From contig JACVJD010000012.1 in assembly GCA_015711825.1 (NCBI GenBank), positions 1 through 43,841 of the forward strand: a stretch of 43,841 bases of DNA, in the 5' to 3' direction. Under the pieces are notes generated by a model. The model ran no database searches. It was given only the letters and a program-made list of their open reading frames with translations, and was not told the origin of the DNA. The translations under genes were made by a program, and so were the position numbers. Shown here in pieces: positions 19,090 through 29,527 of the stretch. The stretch's first letter is position 1, and each line of letters begins with the position of its first letter. The stretch comes from Candidatus Solincola daggyaiensis (GTDB lineage: Bacteria > Actinomycetota > Geothermincolia > Geothermincolales > RBG-13-55-18).

Positions 19090-19279
19090 AAGCGCTCCTT
19101 CTTCAACGTCCGACCATATGGCTCTTCGCCGCGGAAGGCGGGGTTCTGCGCAGTGACCAGTATTCCAGAACGTCGCCCCTGACCTAACCGCCGGCTTTTT
19201 CCCGGCCGCGCTACCACGGCCATCATCCATTGCCCCCATTTACCGGAAAAGAAGCGACGGCGCTCAACACCTCGATACC

Positions 19280-20167
19280 TCACAGGTAGTGCCTGAGGAG
19301 CTCCTCCAGCTCCTCGCAACGCGTTCTGCTCACCTCGGCCTCGGCGAGGTCCAGGGCGAAAAGACTGAGGGAGGCGTACACGCGCAGGAGTAGCTCGCGC
19401 TCCTCCCGCTCCAGGCATTCCAGGTGGCGGCGCACCACCCCGATATCGCCTCGCGCCACCGGCCCCGTGAGCGCCCCCTCCGTTCCCAGGCGTTTCAAGT
19501 TGGAGACCGTCCCCTCGATAAGGGGCATGAGCGCCTTCAGGGCCGTCTCGCGGTAGATGCCGATCTCCTGGTATATAAGCTCCGCGGCGTGCTCCAGGGC
19601 CACCAGCAGGTTGCTCGCCACCACCGCCCCGATGTGATAGAGGGTCTTGTCCTTCTCCGCCAGCGTCACCGGGTCGCCCCCCAGGCTGCGTACCAGCTCT
19701 TTTGCCCATTCCCCGGCGGCCTCGTCCCGCGCCGTGACCGCGAACACGGAGCCGGGGATCCTCTTCACCGCCCCCTTGACGTCGGCGAAGGTCTGCAGGG
19801 GGTGCACGCTGGCCGTCCTCGCCCCCGCCTCCTCCGCCGGCGCCAGCACGTCCAGGCCCAGGGCCCCGCTCATATGCAGCACGTAGGCCCCCCTGCGCAC
19901 CGCCCCGCCGCTCACCAGGCTCAGGCAGGTATCGGCGATGAGGTCGTCCGGGGTGGTGATGAGGATGACGTTGCCTTTCTTGCCCGCCTTCACCACGTCG
20001 GTGGTCATAAGGGCGCCGCTGATGTATCCCCCCGCTCTCTGTAGGGAGTCCTCGCCCCGCGAGGCCACCGCCGTCACCCTGAGACCTCTCTGCTGCAGCA
20101 GGTGGCCGACGGCGGTCCCCACCCTGCCCGCTCCCACGACCACGAAACGGTCCTCTCGCCTAGCCAT
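19280..20167 (-). CDS. Rossmann-like and DUF2520 domain protein
   Basis: The 295-residue protein has an N-terminal NAD(P)-binding Rossmann domain (VGAGRVGTA, residues 11-19) and a C-terminal helical DUF2520 domain (about 165-290). The fold resembles ketopantoate and 6-phosphogluconate dehydrogenases. HMSGALG and SVHPLQTF are family motifs. The gene overlaps the folK stop by 8 bases and lies just before panC. From memory, orthologues (for example the Mycobacterium Rv3603c type) sit in the same place. A ketopantoate reductase role is an inference from fold and position; no panE is seen here. Confidence 0.88.
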   Translation of the reverse strand: MARREDRFVVVGAGRVGTAVGHLLQQRGLRVTAVASRGEDSLQRAGGYISGALMTTDVVKAGKKGNVILITTPDDLIADTCLSLVSGGAVRRGAYVLHMSGALGLDVLAPAEEAGARTASVHPLQTFADVKGAVKRIPGSVFAVTARDEAAGEWAKELVRSLGGDPVTLAEKDKTLYHIGAVVASNLLVALEHAAELIYQEIGIYRETALKALMPLIEGTVSNLKRLGTEGALTGPVARGDIGVVRRHLECLEREERELLLRVYASLSLFALDLAEAEVSRTRCEELEELLRHYL

Positions 20168-20681
20168 GCCATTCCTCCTCGCTGAAGCGGAACACCTTCA
20201 CGGTGTGTCCCGGCTGCACAGGTCGCCAGCGTTCAATCGCTTTCGCCATCCCGGGTGGAAGGGCGCGGGGAGCCAACTCCAGCAGCGGCACCATCACGAA
20301 ATCCCTCTCCAGCATGAGCGGGTGTGGGATCACCAGGTCGTCGTCTTCCCACACCTGATCCTCGTAGAGGAGCACGTCCACGTCGATGACGCGCGGTCCC
20401 CACCTCCGCTTCCGCACCCGTCCCAGCGCCTCCTCCACCTCGCGGCAGGCCTCCAGGACGGCGCGGGGGCCGCGTTCGCTCTCCACCGCCGCCACCAGGT
20501 TGAGAAAGCGCGGCTGGTCCTCCACCCCCCAGGGCTCCGTCTCGTAAACCGACGACACCTCCCGCACCGCCAGCCCCTCCATGCCGTCGAGCATGCGCAG
20601 GGCCGCGAGCAGGTTATGCGCGCGATCCCCCAGGTTGCTGCCCAGGCCCAGATAGACCAGGCTCTTACCCGCGTCCCTCAT
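20160..20681 (-). CDS. folK: 6-hydroxymethyl-7,8-dihydropterin pyrophosphokinase
   Basis: Transfers pyrophosphate from ATP to the pterin made by FolB, giving the substrate of FolP. The 173 residues include YLGLGSNLGDR near the N-terminus, the ETEPWG segment and the signature GPRVIDVDVLLY, which contributes the catalytic Asp pair. ATG 20681 overlaps the folB stop by 17 bases and is likely coupled; the GAGGG ahead of it is unusually close, so an exact start a few codons away is possible. Confidence 0.96.
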   Translation of the reverse strand: MRDAGKSLVYLGLGSNLGDRAHNLLAALRMLDGMEGLAVREVSSVYETEPWGVEDQPRFLNLVAAVESERGPRAVLEACREVEEALGRVRKRRWGPRVIDVDVLLYEDQVWEDDDLVIPHPLMLERDFVMVPLLELAPRALPPGMAKAIERWRPVQPGHTVKVFRFSEEEWHG

Positions 20682-21051
20682 CCCTCGCGAAGAACATCTC
20701 CACTCCCACCCAGCCCACCTCACGGCTCATGGGCGCCTCGGGTTTGCGTACCCTCACCATGGCGCCAAGGGCCGCGGTGGAGCCCATGATATGGGCACCG
20801 ATGCGGTTCGCCAGCGTCTCCAGAAGGTCGTATCTCTCCCGTGACGCCAGCTCGTGCACCTCCGCGGCCAGGCGGTCGTAATCCAGCGCCTTGCCGAGGT
20901 CGTCGCTCTCCGCCGCGCGACCGGCGTCGTAGTCCACCTCCAGGTCCACCAGGAACCGCTGCCCGCGCTCCCTCTCCTCCGGAGTGCATCCGTGATAGGC
21001 GAAGACCTCCAGCCCGGAGACGATTATCCTCGCCCGCTCCGCCCCGCTCAT
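20665..21051 (-). CDS. folB: dihydroneopterin aldolase
   Basis: Cleaves dihydroneopterin to 6-hydroxymethyldihydropterin and glycolaldehyde. The 128-residue protein has the typical N-terminus (IIVSGLEVFAYHGCTPEERERGQRFLVDLEVDYD) with the conserved tyrosine and HG pair, and the SRERYDLLETLANRI helix with the conserved glutamate. Its start overlaps the stop of the upstream cyclophilin gene as ATGA. It overlaps folK downstream. Confidence 0.96.
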   Translation of the reverse strand: MSGAERARIIVSGLEVFAYHGCTPEERERGQRFLVDLEVDYDAGRAAESDDLGKALDYDRLAAEVHELASRERYDLLETLANRIGAHIMGSTAALGAMVRVRKPEAPMSREVGWVGVEMFFARDEGRG

Positions 21052-21746
21052 CTCTCCCTCACCGTCGCGCTGATGAGCATATCCGTGCTCTCCAGGGAAT
21101 CGACCACCTCCATGCCGCGCGTCACCTTGCCGAAGATGGTAAAATATGGGTCGAGAGACACGGTGTCCTTCTTGAGGATGTAGAAGTCCGTGGTGGCGGA
21201 GTTCGCCTGCGGTTGCTGGGTCTGGGGATCGGAGGGTTTGGCCATGCCCACGGCGCCCCTGAGGTTGGAGTGCTTGACCTCGTCCATGACCACCCCCACC
21301 TCCTGGTCGCGCATCATCGCCTCCTGCAGTTTCTCCTGGTCCGGCTCCCCGCCCTCCGATTCCGCCATCAGCGAGCGGTAATGGCTCCCCGTCTGCACCA
21401 CGAACTCCTCCACGCGGTACCAGCGGAGGCGGTCATAAAAACCCCGTCCCGCCAGGTCGGTGACGTGCTGCACCGTGAGGGGGGTATCCTCACCGAAAAG
21501 CCCTATCACCACCTCGCCCTTGGTGGTTTCCAGCACCAGCTCCTGGGTTATGCGCGGTTGCGCGGCCTTGTTCTCCTCGCTTTTCTTCAGGTGGTTCACC
21601 AGTATTATCAAGCCCGCGGTCACCGCCACCGTCATTATGGAAGCCGTCACCATGACCGCGGTGCGCCGCGCTTCCCTGCGCTTCTCGAGGCGTTTCCTCT
21701 CCTCTTCCTCCTTGCGTTGCTGCTTCAGTTTCTGCGCCCTGCCCAA
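21048..21746 (-). CDS. membrane-anchored cyclophilin-type peptidyl-prolyl isomerase
   Basis: 232 residues: a very basic N-terminal segment (1-28), one transmembrane helix (about 29-51, AVMVTASIMTVAVTAGLIILV) and an extracytoplasmic cyclophilin domain from about 65. WYRVEEFVVQTG corresponds to the FHRVIPGFMCQGG motif, so the catalytic Arg and the Gln are kept. The SATTDFYILK and PYFTIFGKVTRGMEVVD strands follow. It probably helps fold exported proteins. Its place between folP and folB is odd, as those genes are usually adjacent; overlaps of 4 bases show it is translated with the folate operon. Confidence 0.88.
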   Translation of the reverse strand: MGRAQKLKQQRKEEEERKRLEKRREARRTAVMVTASIMTVAVTAGLIILVNHLKKSEENKAAQPRITQELVLETTKGEVVIGLFGEDTPLTVQHVTDLAGRGFYDRLRWYRVEEFVVQTGSHYRSLMAESEGGEPDQEKLQEAMMRDQEVGVVMDEVKHSNLRGAVGMAKPSDPQTQQPQANSATTDFYILKKDTVSLDPYFTIFGKVTRGMEVVDSLESTDMLISATVRER

Positions 21747-21750
21747 TCTC

Positions 21751-22968
21751 TCACTCCCCTCGTCCCTTGCCCAGGATGGCGTCGGCCACCCGCGCCACCC
21801 TCACCATCTCCTTGACGTCGTGCACCCTCACGATATCGGCTCCCCCGGCTATCCCCAGCGCCACGCTGGCCGCGGTGCCCTCCAGCCTCTGGTCCTCGGC
21901 GAGATCCAGTATCCTGCCGATGAAGCTCTTGCGCGAGGTTCCCAGCAGGACGGGATGCCCCAGAGAGCGGAACTCCCCCAGCCGGCGCAGGATCTCCAGG
22001 TTATGCTCCAAGGTCTTCCCGAAACCTATCCCCGGGTCGATGAGGACGTTCGCCCCATCCACCCCGGCTTCCCGCGCCGCCTCCGCCCGCTGGCGCAGGA
22101 AGGCCGCTATCTCCCCCACCACGTCGTCGTAGCGCGGGTCGACCTGCATGTCCTTGGGCATGCCTCGCATGTGCATGAGGCACACGGGCACCCCCTTTTC
22201 CGCCACCAGGCCCGGCATCTCCGGGTCGAGGCGCATGGCGCTGATGTCGTTGACCATGGCGCATCCCGCCTCCAGGGCCTGCCTGGCCACCTCGGCCTTG
22301 GTGGTGTCGATGGACACCGGGACCCCGACGCGGTCCATGATCCCCTCCAGCACCGGCATCACCCTGCGAAGCTCCTCGTCCAGGGTGACGAAATCGGAAC
22401 CCGGACGGGTCGACTCCCCCCCGATGTCCAGGATGTCCGCCCCCTCTTCCTCCAGCCGCAGGGCGTGCTCCACGGCGGCGCGGGGGTCGTGATAAAGACC
22501 GCCGTCCGAGAAGGAATCGGGGGTCACGTTCACCACCCCCATGACCAGGGTTTTGCGGTCCAGGTGGTACTCCCGACCCCCCAGCCGTAGAACCCGCGCG
22601 CCGGCGCCGAAGGCGGGGCGGAGCAGCTCCTCGAGTTCCGCCGCCAGGGCCTTGAGGCCGAAGGGCTGCCTCTTGAGCTTGGCTATCAACTGCTTATAGT
22701 GCTTGAGGTTTCCGGAGATCACCGCCGAGACCTTTTTGCCGCCGTAATCGAAGACCTCGCGGGGCAAGGACACCTCGCCTCCGATGGACAGCATGTTCTG
22801 CTTGAGGATATTGGCCGCCTTGGTGTCCACGTTGTCCACGCGCACCACGCGGTAGACCAGCTTGGGGGCCATGATGGCCCTGCCCTGCTCGCTGGGCCTT
22901 ATCTCGTCCAGCCGCGCGTAGGCCTCCCTCAGGTCTTCCACCTCGAGCAGGCGGGGGTTGAATCTCAT
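21751..22968 (-). CDS. folP: dihydropteroate synthase with N-terminal extension
   Basis: Joins p-aminobenzoate to the pterin pyrophosphate; target of sulfonamides. The TIM-barrel begins near residue 140 with LVMGVVNVTPDSFSDGG, followed by DIGGESTRPGSD, SIDTTKA, MVNDISA, LIDPGIGFGKT and the C-terminal RVHDV. Residues 1-135 form an extra domain (with KAANILKQNML, GGEVSLPREVF) that E. coli FolP lacks but that I recall in anaerobic Firmicutes, giving 405 residues in total. The gene starts 9 bases after folE. Confidence 0.96.
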   Translation of the reverse strand: MRFNPRLLEVEDLREAYARLDEIRPSEQGRAIMAPKLVYRVVRVDNVDTKAANILKQNMLSIGGEVSLPREVFDYGGKKVSAVISGNLKHYKQLIAKLKRQPFGLKALAAELEELLRPAFGAGARVLRLGGREYHLDRKTLVMGVVNVTPDSFSDGGLYHDPRAAVEHALRLEEEGADILDIGGESTRPGSDFVTLDEELRRVMPVLEGIMDRVGVPVSIDTTKAEVARQALEAGCAMVNDISAMRLDPEMPGLVAEKGVPVCLMHMRGMPKDMQVDPRYDDVVGEIAAFLRQRAEAAREAGVDGANVLIDPGIGFGKTLEHNLEILRRLGEFRSLGHPVLLGTSRKSFIGRILDLAEDQRLEGTAASVALGIAGGADIVRVHDVKEMVRVARVADAILGKGRGE

Positions 22969-22977
22969 GGCGGGACC

Positions 22978-23544
22978 TCATCTCCTGTGGCGGATAAGGG
23001 ACATGGCCTCGGCGCGGGAGGCGGCGTTGGTGTGGAAGGTCCCGCGCATGGCGGAGGTGACGGTGAGGGCTCCCGGCTTCTTCACCCCCCGCATGGACAT
23101 GCAGAGGTGCTCCGCCTCGATGACCACCAGCACGCCGCGGGGGCGCAGCGTCTCCACCAGGGTATCGGCGATGTCGGTGGTGAGCCTCTCCTGCACCTGC
23201 AGGCGCTTGGAGAAGACGTCCACCACGCGGGCCAGCTTGCTGATGCCGGTTATCTGCCCCTCCGGGCCGGGGATATAGGCCACGTGGGCCTTTCCCAGGA
23301 AGGGCATGAGGTGGTGTTCGCATATGGAATAGAGAGGGATGTCCTTGACCAGGATCATCTCCTCGTGCTCCTCCATGAACATGGCCTGGATGACGCTGGA
23401 GGGCTCGACCTCCATGCCCCAGAGAATCTCCTCGTACATCTTGGCGACGCGCTCGGGGGTGTCCTTCAGCCCCTCCCTTTCCAGGTCCTCCCCGATCCCC
23501 TCCAGGATCAGCCTGACGCCGCGCTTGATCTTATCCCTGTCCAA
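22978..23544 (-). CDS. folE: GTP cyclohydrolase I
   Basis: Opens the folate pathway by converting GTP to dihydroneopterin triphosphate. The 188-residue protein has the zinc ligands Cys75 and His78 in CEHHLMPF and Cys148 in EHLCMSMRG. The start is TTG at 23544 with AGGAGG a few bases ahead. It is first of the folate run, has a TATAAT box about 40 bases upstream, and is separated from the histidine kinase gene by 130 bases. Confidence 0.97.
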   Translation of the reverse strand: MDRDKIKRGVRLILEGIGEDLEREGLKDTPERVAKMYEEILWGMEVEPSSVIQAMFMEEHEEMILVKDIPLYSICEHHLMPFLGKAHVAYIPGPEGQITGISKLARVVDVFSKRLQVQERLTTDIADTLVETLRPRGVLVVIEAEHLCMSMRGVKKPGALTVTSAMRGTFHTNAASRAEAMSLIRHRR

Positions 23545-23584
23545 TTCCCTCCTCCTTGGCGGAACTCCCGCGTTTTTCCCGCCT

Positions 23585-23590
23585 ATTATA
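23585..23590 (-). promoter_or_regulatory. candidate -10 box for the folE cofactor operon
   Basis: A perfect TATAAT on the minus strand lies 41 bases before the folE start, in the gap after the histidine kinase gene. No -35 resembling TTGACA is found at 16-18 bases (CCACTC and neighbours), so an activator or an alternative mode would be needed. The predicted leader is about 35 bases. Confidence 0.45.
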
Positions 23591-23674
23591 ACTCAGGCCG
23601 CAAGCGGGAGTGGCCAGCATACGCATGACGCGCCGCCGGCTGTTCACGCCTTGGGATCAGAGTGCGTGAGGGCT

Positions 23675-24904
23675 TCAGGGGATGGTGAAACGGAAGGCGG
23701 ATCCCCCGCCCTCGCGGGGCTCGCACCAGATGGAGCCGCCGTGGGCCTCCACCACCTCCCGGGCGTAGAAGAGCCCCAGGCCGAGGCCTCCCGTGCCGCA
23801 ACCGGACGCGGACGCGGCGCGGTAGAAACGCTCGAATATCCTCTCCCTCTCGTCCTCGGCCACCCCGGGACCGCGGTCCAGCACGGAGACCAGCGCCCTG
23901 TCGCCGCTTCGTCCCAGCGTCAACTCCACCGACGAGCCCGCGGGGGAATAGCAGACCGCGTTGTCCAGGAGGATCACCATGGCGGACAGGATCTTCTCCC
24001 CGTCCACCTCCCTGGGTCCGGGGTCCTCGTCCAGCGCGAGCTCCATCGCTTCCAGGCCAAATCTCGCCTTCACCTCATCCACGGCGCGCTCGGCCAGCTC
24101 CACCAGGTCGCAACGCCGCTTCTCCAGGGACACCCTTCCCCGGGAGATGCGCGAGACGTCCAGCAGTTCCCTGATGGTGTTGTCCATGCGATCCGCTCCC
24201 TCTACCACCAAAGCCAGGAGCTCCTCGCGCTCCTCCCGCCCCATCCTCTCCCAGCTCCGCGCCAGGGAAGCGGCGTAGCCCTTGACCAGGGTGAGGGGAT
24301 GCCGCAGCTCGTGGGAGGCGATGTCCACGTAATCCCTGAGGTCCCTCTCGTAGGCGAGCCTCTCCTCCTCCACGGCCACCGCGCGGGCGAGCATCTCCAG
24401 CGCCTCCATCTCCAGGGGGGTGAAGCTCCTCTTACGCACGTCGCACAAACAGTAGGAGCCCACCACCTTGCCCCGCAGCCTCACCGGGTAGCCCAGGTAG
24501 GACTTCAGGCCGTATTCGACCACGTTGGGGTCGGTGCTCTCGTAGGGGGTTCCCTCGAGGTCCTCGATGACCACCACCCCCTCACCGTCCTCCTGGATGA
24601 CGTCGTAACAGATATGCCCCTCCGGCCTGTCCTCGGGACGGTAGCCATCGGGCCGGTGCCAGATGGCCCAGGTGCAAAGGAGATTGCGGTCGCCGTCCAG
24701 GCGGTTGTAGAGCACGCAGGCGCCGCCCAGTATCTCTCCCCCCGCCTCCACCAGTTTCTCTATGTTCTTTCCGGCGTCTTTCCCCAGCGAGAGGAGGCAG
24801 CGGATGATGCGCGCGTAAACCTCGCGGGCGCGCTCCCCCTCGCCCTCGCGGCCCCGCGCCCCCGGCGCCTCCGCCTCGCGCCGAGCCTCGATCCCCTCCT
24901 CCAT
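23675..24904 (-). CDS. GAF-domain sensor histidine kinase, cytoplasmic
   Basis: 409 residues without signal peptide or membrane helix. An N-terminal charged segment is followed by a GAF domain (about 45-183) and a HisKA dimerisation domain with phospho-acceptor His198 in DIASHELRHPLTL. The HATPase domain follows, with the N-box LLDNAVCYSPAG, the G1 box DRGPGVAEDERERIFERF and the G2 box GGLGLGLF. The GAF domain contains several cysteines (CVLYNRL, LLCTW, HICYDV, YCLCDV) that could bind a metal or sense redox, but this is not a recognised motif. No response regulator lies next to it, so the partner is unknown. It sits between ftsH and folE, where I would not expect a kinase. Confidence 0.92.
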   Translation of the reverse strand: MEEGIEARREAEAPGARGREGEGERAREVYARIIRCLLSLGKDAGKNIEKLVEAGGEILGGACVLYNRLDGDRNLLCTWAIWHRPDGYRPEDRPEGHICYDVIQEDGEGVVVIEDLEGTPYESTDPNVVEYGLKSYLGYPVRLRGKVVGSYCLCDVRKRSFTPLEMEALEMLARAVAVEEERLAYERDLRDYVDIASHELRHPLTLVKGYAASLARSWERMGREEREELLALVVEGADRMDNTIRELLDVSRISRGRVSLEKRRCDLVELAERAVDEVKARFGLEAMELALDEDPGPREVDGEKILSAMVILLDNAVCYSPAGSSVELTLGRSGDRALVSVLDRGPGVAEDERERIFERFYRAASASGCGTGGLGLGLFYAREVVEAHGGSIWCEPREGGGSAFRFTIP

Positions 24905-25052
24905 GACCTCAACTCCTGCCTTCCGACATGAAAAGACTTCGTGTTTTCAATCGCGCCGGGTGTCCATCCTGTGCCTATGATCTCCACGCCCCCGTTCCGG
25001 CCTCGGGCCTATGCCGGGCTGGTCCCCGCATGGCGAGGAAAGGAGATGAGCG

Positions 25053-27034
<1,982 letters not shown>

Positions 27035-27038
<4 letters not shown>

Positions 27039-27586
27039 CTCTCCCTTCCACTTCCTTCCATTTCATCCAGTACGCCGACGTAGGGCAGTTGCCGGAAACG
27101 CTCGGCGTGATCCAGGCCGTATCCGACCACGAAAAGCGGCGGCACCTCGAAGCCGCTGTATTTGACCTCTAGATCAACCTTACGCGCCTCCGGCTTGTTG
27201 AGCAAGGCGCATATCTCCACCGAGGCCGGCCCCCTTTCCTTGAGCAGCCCCACGAGGTATTTAAGCGTAAGCCCGGTGTCCACGATGTCCTCCACCAGCA
27301 GCACGTGCTTGCCGGCTATGTCCAGGTCGAGGTCCTTCAGGATCCTCACCACCCCCGAGGACTCGGTGTCCGAGCCGTAGCTGGACACGGCGACGAAATC
27401 TATCTCCAGCGGAAGCTCCACCCGCCGCGCCAGGTCGGCGAGGAACACGAAGGCTCCCTTGAGCACCCCCACCATGACCAGGTCGAGACCCTCGTAGTCC
27501 CTGGTGATCTCCCGCGCCAGCTCCGCCGTGCGCCGCTCCAGCTCCTCCTCGCCTATAAGCACCCTTCCCGGTTTTCTCTCCTCCAT
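27035..27586 (-). CDS. hpt: hypoxanthine phosphoribosyltransferase
   Basis: Purine salvage enzyme converting hypoxanthine (and guanine) with PRPP to nucleotides. The 183 residues have the PRPP-binding motif [14 protein letters not shown] (EDIVDTG at 99-105) and the [14 protein letters not shown] and [10 protein letters not shown] segments with the flexible-loop residues of type I HPRTs. It lies between tilS and ftsH as in many Gram-positives and is translationally coupled to ftsH. Confidence 0.97.
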
Positions 27587-27948
27587 CGCCGTGTCCTCAC
27601 CCTTTCCGCCCGGCGCCCGCGCAGGCCTGTCCGCATGGGGGCCTTTCCCCGCCCGCCGTCACCTTTCTCGCCTACCTCTACCCCTTCATCTTACCCCCTC
27701 GAGCCTGCCGGCGCGTAGGCGCGCGAGGGCGCGGCGAACCACGTTCTTGTTATCGTCTTCTTTGGGCGACCCCTGAACGGCGACCGGGGAGGGAGATGAC
27801 CTCGCCCGGCTTACGGCCTCCGCTCCGGCATGCGACGACCCGCCCGTAGCCACGGCAGGGCCTCCACGCCGCGATCCCGGCCGTGTCTTGCCCGTGCATC
27901 CCCGGGCGCGCGGCCGCGCGGGCGGGAGGGGGACGGGGCTCGCGGCGG
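27587..27948. other. 362-bp region between tilS and hpt with no firm gene
   Basis: Minus-strand frames of 80-92 codons are open here, but they are rich in Arg, Pro and Ala, lack a ribosome-binding site, and overlap the tilS end. The only protein-like stretch (KEDDNKNVVRRALARLRAG near 27700-27770) has no start I can defend. I see no terminator. An unannotated small protein cannot be excluded. Confidence 0.4.
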
Positions 27949-29370
27949 TCAGCGGCGCGGGCATTGCGGGAACGCGTCAGGGCCGGTGACCTCAAGGTAC
28001 GCCGCTTTCCCGGTATCTCCCCCCACCTTGAACCTGTCGTCTATGCGCGCCCCGATCACCCAGGCGACCTCTCCGCCCGATTCCAGCAGCAGCACCCTGG
28101 AACGCTTCTCGCGGGGGACCTTTAAATCCACCAGGAAATCCTGCAGCTTGCGCCGCCCCGGAGAGCCCAGGGGGTGGAAGCGGTCTCCCGGGCGCACCCC
28201 CCTCACCAGCAGTGGGAAGCGGAGTTTTTCGGCGTCGAGCACCGCCGCCTGCCCACCCGCCACCGCCGACCGGGGGTCCTCCCCGCGCCATTCCTGCAGC
28301 TTCACGCGGAGGGTCAGGCCGGTTTGTCCCAGGGGATACTCGCCCTCCCCGGGTATCTCCACCCGCGGCGCCGCCTCTTCCCGGCCTCGCGGTCCCATAA
28401 ACAAACGTCCGTAGATCCTGCGCGCCTGCAAGCCGCCCCCCAAGTCGAGGGAGGGATTGCCCTCTCCTTCCAGCAGCTTGAGGCGTATATCCTCCACCAG
28501 GCGGAACTCGGGCTCGCGCCCCAGCTCCCTCAACATGCCGGCGATGACCTCCCTCAGCGTCGCCACCTCCAGGGCGCGCGCGCCCTCCACCTCCAGCCGC
28601 AATCCCCCCTCGTCGAACGATACCGTCTCCGCCGCGGCCGCGGCGGCGCGCTCGCGCAGCATCTCCGCCACCTCCGAGAACATCTCCACCTCCGCGAGCA
28701 AGGTGCGCCTTAGGGATGGGTTGTAATGTTTTTCCAGTAATGGAAGCAGCTCGCGCCGCACGCGGTTGCGGGGGATGGAGAGGTCCAGGTTGCTCTCGTC
28801 CAGGCGGGGAGCGAAGGGGAGAAGGCGCGCGTATGCCTCCACCTCATGCCGCCACACCCCCATCAGCGGCCTGATATATGGTCCGCGCACGGGAGGGATG
28901 GAGGCAAGGCCGCCCGCGCTCGCCCCGGTGATCACCCGGAGCAGGAAGGTCTCCACCCGGTCGTCGGCGGTGTGGCCGGTGGCGATCCGGTCGGCGCCCG
29001 TTTGCGCCAGCAGCGACCGGAAGATCCGGTAGCGCTCGTCCCTCAGCCACTCCTCCGGGCTTTTACCCTTATCCCTGTCCGTTCCCTCCAGGCGCTCGAC
29101 ATGGCAGGACAGGCCGTAGTGGGCGGCGACCTCCCGCACGAAGGAGGCGTCCTCGCCGGAGGATGGCCGCACGCCGTGATCCACGTGCGCCACGCCTAGG
29201 GATATCCCGAGCTTGGCGGCCAGGAAAACCAGCGCGTCCAGGAGCACCAGGGAATCGGCTCCCCCTGAAACCGCCACCAGCACCAGGTCGCCGGCCTCCA
29301 GCATGCGACGCGAGCGCAAGGTCTCCTCGACCATGCGCACCACGACGTAGCGCTGCTTCTCCAGCCTCAT
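27949..29370 (-). CDS. tilS: tRNA(Ile)-lysidine synthetase
   Basis: Modifies C34 of the CAU-anticodon tRNA(Ile) to lysidine so that it reads AUA; essential in most bacteria. The 473-residue protein has the PP-loop SGGADS at 35-40 near the N-terminus, GVAHVDHGVR, a second-domain ATGHTADD motif and a C-terminal TilS domain with HPLGSPGRRKLQDFLVDLKVPR. The ATG at 29370 has a weak GGA upstream. It begins the tilS-hpt-ftsH cluster. Confidence 0.97.
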   Translation of the reverse strand: MRLEKQRYVVVRMVEETLRSRRMLEAGDLVLVAVSGGADSLVLLDALVFLAAKLGISLGVAHVDHGVRPSSGEDASFVREVAAHYGLSCHVERLEGTDRDKGKSPEEWLRDERYRIFRSLLAQTGADRIATGHTADDRVETFLLRVITGASAGGLASIPPVRGPYIRPLMGVWRHEVEAYARLLPFAPRLDESNLDLSIPRNRVRRELLPLLEKHYNPSLRRTLLAEVEMFSEVAEMLRERAAAAAAETVSFDEGGLRLEVEGARALEVATLREVIAGMLRELGREPEFRLVEDIRLKLLEGEGNPSLDLGGGLQARRIYGRLFMGPRGREEAAPRVEIPGEGEYPLGQTGLTLRVKLQEWRGEDPRSAVAGGQAAVLDAEKLRFPLLVRGVRPGDRFHPLGSPGRRKLQDFLVDLKVPREKRSRVLLLESGGEVAWVIGARIDDRFKVGGDTGKAAYLEVTGPDAFPQCPRR

Positions 29371-29527
29371 TTTTCCGTCACCACCGCTCCATCACGGCTT
29401 TCTCCGCCCCAGATAGCCAGCATGGAATCAAAACAAGGCAAAGCGCAAAGGCTTATTTCGCCGCTATGATGATGGCGTTTATCGGAATACGTGTATCGCC
29501 TTATCGCACTTGCCCTTTGCCGCCTCT

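Noticed and set aside
27686-27964. 92-codon minus-strand frame between tilS and hpt
   Set aside because: No ribosome-binding site, composition typical of random GC-rich frames, overlaps the tilS stop; only a short stretch looks protein-like.
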